Assembly: GCA_044464765.1 (NCBI GenBank)
Contig: JBIQKZ010000011.1
Coordinates: 62,001 to 126,000, forward strand
DNA from: JBIQKZ01 sp044464765
GTDB lineage: Bacteria > Pseudomonadota > Gammaproteobacteria > Burkholderiales > Burkholderiaceae_B
Length of the DNA: 64,000 bases
Direction: 5' to 3'
The notes under the pieces were generated by a model. That model was not told the DNA's origin and did not search any database. It was given only the letters and a program-made list of their open reading frames with translations. How positions within the stretch are numbered: the stretch's first letter is position 1; every line of letters begins with the position of its first letter. Made by a program: the position numbers and the translations under genes. Below are positions 60,515-64,000 of this stretch, in pieces.

Positions 60515-62233
60515 ATGGCGAAAATTACCAGGCAGCAGTATGCAAATCTTTATGGACCCACTGTAGGCGATAAGATCCGGCTGGCCGACACGAACCTTTT
60601 TGTAGAGATCGAGAAAGACCTGCGCGTCTATGGCGAGGAGGCCGTTTACGGGGGGGGTAAAACCCTGCGTGACGGCATGGGGTACGACAACGAATTGACC
60701 ATGGCGGCGGGCGCCCCCGACCTGGTGATCACCAATGTAACCATTGTCGATGGCGTGCAAGGTGTGATCAAGGCCGACGTCGGCATCAAAGATGGCAATA
60801 TATGCGGCATAGGCAAGGCAGGCAATCCGTCGATCATGCCCGGGGTAACGCCGGGCTTGGCGTTGGGGCCGGGCACCGATGCCATCTCGGGTGAACACCT
60901 TATTCTCACCGCCGGCGGCATCGATGCGCACGTGCACTTCATTTCTCCGCAACAGGCAGAGGCCGCGTTAAGCAATGGGGTTACGACATTATTAGGCGGG
61001 GGCAGCGGGCCGACCGACGGCACCAACGGTACGACGATTACCTCGGGTACATGGAACATCGAAATGATGCTTCGTTCGTTCGATGCCTGGCCGGTGAATG
61101 CCGGCGTGCTGGGCAAGGGTAACTGCTCGGCTCCCTGGCCCATAGAAGAGCAGCTGCGTGCCGGCGCCATGGGGCTCAAGATCCACGAAGACTGGGGTTC
61201 CACCGCCGGAGCCATCCGTTGCGCCTTGTCGGTGGCCGATCGGTACGATGTGCAGGTAGCCATCCATACCGATACGCTCAACGAGGGCGGGTTCCTGGAA
61301 AACACCGTCGCCGCGTTCGAGGGGCGCACGATCCACACGTATCACACCGAAGGCGCCGGTGGGGGGCATGCTCCAGACATCATCCGTGCCGCGGGCCAGG
61401 CTAATGTGCTTCCCAGCTCAACGAATCCCACCTTGCCGTTTGGCATCAACTCGCAGGCAGAACTGTTCGACATGACCATGATCTGCCACAACCTGAACCC
61501 CAATATCCCTACCGACGTGGCGTTCGCGGAAAGTCGGGTGCGCGTGGAAACTATTGCCGCAGAGAACGTGCTGCACGATATCGGCGCCATTTCGATCTTG
61601 TCCAGCGACAGTCAGGCCATGGGCCGAGTGGGTGAAAACTGGTCGCGCACCATTCAAACCGCTCACCTGATGAAGGCCCGTACCGGCGCCTACGAGGGCG
61701 ATACTTCCGGCAACGATAACGAACGTGTTTTGCGGTTTGTGTCCAAGGTAACGATCAACCCTGCCATTGCCCAGGGCATCAGCCATGTGGTGGGCTCGGT
61801 CGAGGTGGGCAAAATGGCCGATCTTGTGTTGTGGGAGCCCGCTTTCTTTGGCGCCAAGCCAAAGCTGGTCATAAAAGGCGGGGCGATTTCCTGGGCCCTG
61901 ATGGGCGACCCCAATGCCTCGCTACCCACACCGCAGCCTGTGATGTATCGTCCCATGTTTAACATGATGGGGTCGTCGCTAAGCAGCACCCGTGCTACGT
62001 TTACTTCACGCGCAGCTTACGACGAGGGCATAGCCGATCGTTACAGCTTGCAGTCGCAGGTTATCCCCGTTTATAAAACGCGCACCCTGACCAAGCAGTC
62101 CATGGTGCGCAATACGGCGCTTCCTGTTATCGAGGTCAATCCCGAAACGTTTGCTGTTACCGTCAATGGCAAGCACGCCACAATCGAACCCGGCGAAACC
62201 ATTCCCCTGGCGCAGTTGCACTTCTTTAGCTAG
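60515..62233 (+). CDS. ureC: Urease subunit alpha (catalytic)
   Basis: The 572-residue protein carries the complete nickel active site. HVH (His139, His141) lies in GGIDAHVHF, the carbamylated Lys222 and His224 in GAMGLKIHEDWG, a further His in VAIHTDTLNEGGF and HTYHTEGAGGGHAPD, and the flap Cys in MICHNLNPNIPTD. It hydrolyses urea to ammonia and carbamate in the cytosol. No residue that I checked is unusual. The GC-rich hairpin GGGGCG/CGCCCC at 62254-62272 follows the stop and may reduce read-through into crcB. Confidence 0.97.
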   Translation: MAKITRQQYANLYGPTVGDKIRLADTNLFVEIEKDLRVYGEEAVYGGGKTLRDGMGYDNELTMAAGAPDLVITNVTIVDGVQGVIKADVGIKDGNICGIGKAGNPSIMPGVTPGLALGPGTDAISGEHLILTAGGIDAHVHFISPQQAEAALSNGVTTLLGGGSGPTDGTNGTTITSGTWNIEMMLRSFDAWPVNAGVLGKGNCSAPWPIEEQLRAGAMGLKIHEDWGSTAGAIRCALSVADRYDVQVAIHTDTLNEGGFLENTVAAFEGRTIHTYHTEGAGGGHAPDIIRAAGQANVLPSSTNPTLPFGINSQAELFDMTMICHNLNPNIPTDVAFAESRVRVETIAAENVLHDIGAISILSSDSQAMGRVGENWSRTIQTAHLMKARTGAYEGDTSGNDNERVLRFVSKVTINPAIAQGISHVVGSVEVGKMADLVLWEPAFFGAKPKLVIKGGAISWALMGDPNASLPTPQPVMYRPMFNMMGSSLSSTRATFTSRAAYDEGIADRYSLQSQVIPVYKTRTLTKQSMVRNTALPVIEVNPETFAVTVNGKHATIEPGETIPLAQLHFFS

Positions 62234-62297
62234 GGTATTGTGCCGGCTTGGGGGGGGCGCTGAGCTCGCCCCGTTCGATTCATGAAAGGAGCTTTGC

Positions 62298-62681
62298 ATG
62301 AGGGCGGTGGATGTAATGTGGGTGGGTATTGGTGGGGGCCTGGGCTCGTTGCTGCGTTGGCGGCTTGGGCTGCTTATCAGCAGCTGGACGGCCATGAGGT
62401 TCAGGCTTGGCACCTTTGTCATCAATATTACGGGCGCTTTCGTCATGGCCTATCTATCCACCGCCTACGTCATCCAATGGCACGAGCGTTACGAAAACAT
62501 GATGGCCGCGCTGATTCTTACCGGGGCACTGGGCGGCTACACGACATTCAGCACCATGCAGTTGGATGCCGTGCAAATGTCAGAAGAGGACAGGCATGGG
62601 CTTGCCGTCGTTTACCTGGTTCTTTCCATTGGTGTGGGCCTGGTTGCCGCCGTGGCAGGCGCGGCGCTGGGAAGCAGGTAA
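62298..62681 (+). CDS. crcB: Fluoride channel CrcB/FluC, first copy
   Basis: The 127-residue protein with four membrane helices matches FluC: VGIGGGLGSLLRWRLGLLI, GTFVINITGAFVMAYL (pore Asn in INITG) and TGALGGYTTFSTMQLDAVQ. The first phenylalanine of the fluoride-box TTFSTF motif is present, but the second is Met. It has a strong AAAGGAG site. FluC proteins form dual-topology dimers that release cytoplasmic fluoride. It lies between ureC and ureE, followed after 11 bp by a second, different copy. Confidence 0.9.
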   Translation: MRAVDVMWVGIGGGLGSLLRWRLGLLISSWTAMRFRLGTFVINITGAFVMAYLSTAYVIQWHERYENMMAALILTGALGGYTTFSTMQLDAVQMSEEDRHGLAVVYLVLSIGVGLVAAVAGAALGSR

Positions 62682-62692
62682 GGCGACAGTCG

Positions 62693-63076
62693 ATGATGAA
62701 AGTCTTGCTGGTGTTTTTTGGTGGCGCATTCGGGGCGATGGTGCGCGAGTTCTATATGCTGCTTATCCCACATGCGCAGGGCGACTTCCCGCTGGATATT
62801 TTTGCCGCAAACATCACTGCTGCTTTTCTACTGGGGCTCACCGTAGGTAATCAGCGCTTAGGCAAAGTGTCCGACAATTTTGTGCTTATGGTGGGCACCG
62901 GTGTTATGGGGGGCATGTCTACTTTTTCGTCCTTTATTTACGGCGCCTATTCAGAAATGACCACGGCCGAAGACGTGTGGTGGAGCATGCTTTATATTTT
63001 GCTCAGCGTCGTCATTGGTTATTTTGCTACGTTGCTGGGTATACGCAGTGCAAAAAGAAAGCCTGCCCAGGCATAA
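62693..63076 (+). CDS. crcB: Fluoride channel CrcB/FluC, second copy
   Basis: The 127-residue protein is another FluC: MKVLLVFFGGAFGAMVREFYMLLIP, DIFAANITAAFLLGL (pore Asn in ANITA) and GTGVMGGMSTFSSFIYGAYS, with both phenylalanines of the TFSSF motif. It differs greatly in sequence from the first copy, so it is not a recent duplicate. Its start is an ATG-ATG pair 11 bp after the first copy. Paired divergent FluC genes in other bacteria encode heterodimers of opposite topology, which is the likely arrangement here. It precedes ureE by 18 bp. Confidence 0.9.
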   Translation: MMKVLLVFFGGAFGAMVREFYMLLIPHAQGDFPLDIFAANITAAFLLGLTVGNQRLGKVSDNFVLMVGTGVMGGMSTFSSFIYGAYSEMTTAEDVWWSMLYILLSVVIGYFATLLGIRSAKRKPAQA

Positions 63077-63094
63077 CACTTTTAGGGTTGGAAC

Positions 63095-63841
63095 ATGATT
63101 CTTATAGATAAGGTCTTAGGAAATATCAAAGACGGCTGTTGGTTGGAAAAATCGAAAACACTGCAGGTTGATGCGCTGGTCCTTGAGCAATGGGAGGCGC
63201 CCAAGAATCGCTTGCGCAAGGCCAGTCAGGGCGGAATCGAGCTGGCGATTGCATTGCCTCGCGACCAGCATTTGCATGACGGCGATGTACTGCTCCACGA
63301 CGAAGAGAAGAACGTCATCGTGGTGGCGCAAGTTGCTCTTAAAGACGTGCTGGTCATCGAATTGCAGGGCCTGGAGAAATTATCCCCTCGAGAAATACTG
63401 CGCTCGTGTTTCGAGCTTGGACATGGTTTGGGCAACCAGCACTGGCCGGCGGTAATCAAGGACACTACCGTTTATGTGCCTCTTTCCGTAGATCAGAAGG
63501 TGATGGCGTCGGTCATGCGCACCCATGCTTTCGAGCACGTGAAAACACACTTTGCTCCAGGTGAAGAGATTGCCGCCAAGCTCGACGCCAAAGAGGTCCG
63601 CTTGCTCTTTGCCGGGGCCGATGCCACGCCGCACCACCATCATAATCATCACGGCGGTCACAGTCACGGCGACCATAGTCACGACGATCACAGCCACGGC
63701 GATCACAGCCACGGCGATCACAGCCACGGCGATCACAGCCACGGTGACCACAGCCACGGTGACCACAGCCACGGTGACCACAGCCACGGCGATCACAGCC
63801 ACGGCGATCACAGCCACGGCGATCACAGCCATGGCGGTTAA
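63095..63841 (+). CDS. ureE: Urease accessory nickel chaperone UreE with extended His-rich tail
   Basis: The 248-residue protein has a UreE N-terminal peptide-binding domain (VDALVLEQWEAPKNRLRKASQGGIELAIALPRDQHLHDGDVLL) and a metal-binding domain (CFELGHGLGNQHWPAVIKDTTVYVPLSVDQKVMASVMRTHAFEHVKTHFAPG), with the dimer-interface nickel His in GNQHWP. The last 65 or so residues are almost entirely His-rich, first PHHHHNHHGG and then twelve HSHGD-type pentapeptides. K. aerogenes UreE has a much shorter His tail. The tail should bind many nickel ions. UreE delivers nickel to the urease assembly complex. Confidence 0.95.
   Translation: MILIDKVLGNIKDGCWLEKSKTLQVDALVLEQWEAPKNRLRKASQGGIELAIALPRDQHLHDGDVLLHDEEKNVIVVAQVALKDVLVIELQGLEKLSPREILRSCFELGHGLGNQHWPAVIKDTTVYVPLSVDQKVMASVMRTHAFEHVKTHFAPGEEIAAKLDAKEVRLLFAGADATPHHHHNHHGGHSHGDHSHDDHSHGDHSHGDHSHGDHSHGDHSHGDHSHGDHSHGDHSHGDHSHGDHSHGG
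63659..63838 (+). repeat. Twelve 15-bp tandem repeats encoding the UreE His tail
   Basis: Twelve in-frame copies of a 15-bp unit (CACAGCCACGGCGAT and close variants) encode HSHGD, with HSHDD in unit two and HSHGG in unit twelve. Units six to eight share a GGTGAC ending, which suggests expansion by slippage or unequal exchange. Because the unit is a multiple of three, length changes keep the reading frame. Confidence 0.95.
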
Positions 63842-63845
63842 GTCG

Positions 63846-64000
63846 ATGGAAGCGGCCAACGACCAGTTAGCCGAGCCAGCGGCTATCGAACCAGCGGTTA
63901 ATATGGATGGCATGGCGCGGCTGGCGCGGCTTTTGCAATTGTCGGACTCAACTTTGCCAGTCGGCACGTTTTCTTTTTCCAACGGCCTGGAGTCCGCGAT
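63846..64000 (+). CDS. ureF: Urease accessory protein UreF (partial, cut by the window end)
   Basis: The frame runs off the end of the window. After an unconserved leader it reads MARLARLLQLSDSTLPVGTFSFSNGLESA, the N-terminal signature of UreF, part of the UreDFG complex that loads nickel. The start is uncertain. ATG codons in frame occur at 63831 (overlapping the ureE stop by 11 bases), 63846, 63903 and 63912; 63846 was taken because it lies just after ureE. None has a strong ribosome binding site. Confidence 0.82.
   Translation, partial: MEAANDQLAEPAAIEPAVNMDGMARLARLLQLSDSTLPVGTFSFSNGLESA

Noticed and set aside
62234..62297. Fluoride riboswitch in front of the crcB genes
   Set aside because: The 64-bp gap has only a GC-rich hairpin and a ribosome binding site; the conserved elements of the crcB riboswitch are not visible.
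63659..63838. CRISPR-like array
   Set aside because: The 15-bp repeats are directly adjacent without spacers, are in frame with ureE and encode its His-rich tail.

Overview
The window is a stretch of high-GC bacterial chromosome that reads as a betaproteobacterium of the family Alcaligenaceae (Bordetella, Achromobacter, Pusillimonas or Pollutimonas type). This is an inference from gene content and order: glnS-minCDE, ubiH-dusB-fis-purH-ruvCAB, adjacent bpt and aat, ilvE with a small CHCC zinc-finger gene, a phasin, and a double-length UvrA-like protein. Almost all of it is ordinary housekeeping chromosome. I see no prophage, insertion sequence, CRISPR array or rRNA operon.

Layout. 1-7.2 kb: a partial chaC, tcdA and a 1920-residue fused UvrA. 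7.2-7.6 kb: a short transcription unit with its own promoter, a 42-residue basic peptide, short direct repeats, a perfect 26-bp palindrome and a terminator. 7.6-11.5 kb: a glycosyltransferase, an acidic hypothetical protein, ettA and a glycine-zipper lipoprotein. 11.5-15.4 kb: glnS-minC-minD-minE on the minus strand. 15.5-17.9 kb: a CydAB-like pair whose CydA lacks the haem ligands. 18-25 kb: an OmpR/EnvZ-like pair, a CLC transporter with CBS domains, an outer-membrane-like protein and recQ. 25.2-31.6 kb: a seven-gene minus-strand unit, ubiH-dusB-fis-purH-ruvC-ruvA-ruvB. 31.7-35.3 kb: small membrane and hypothetical proteins, a CtaG-type protein and a BepA-like M48 protease. 35.3-36.06 kb: a gene-free interval holding two hairpin-forming palindromes of about 200 bp, enclosed by a 13-bp inverted repeat.

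36-49.7 kb: a YheT hydrolase, a zinc-finger protein, ilvE, azlCD, a DEAD-box helicase, a thioredoxin-like protein, an EI24 protein, a CinA-like protein, an IclR regulator, a phasin, pyrD-bpt-aat, a NUDIX hydrolase and small hypotheticals. 49.7-52.3 kb: gentisate dioxygenase with a divergent LysR regulator, an Lmo0937-family peptide and tRNA-Cys. 52.4-59.3 kb: hslR, an MFS transporter, a TonB receptor with a DUF2946 gene (possibly copper-related), an Ada protein with a degenerate metal site, and two small conserved genes. 59.7-64 kb: a urease operon in the order ureA-ureB-ureC-crcB-crcB-ureE-ureF (cut by the window end).

The most interesting items are: the CydA homologue with every known haem ligand replaced; two different fluoride-channel genes inside the urease operon, which is suggestive because fluoride inhibits urease; a UreE with twelve His-rich pentapeptide repeats; the paired long palindromes at 35.3-36.0 kb; and the small repeat-rich transcription unit at 7.2-7.6 kb. 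Several start codons were moved from the longest open frame to an internal codon on the basis of ribosome binding sites, family start points or upstream gene boundaries.
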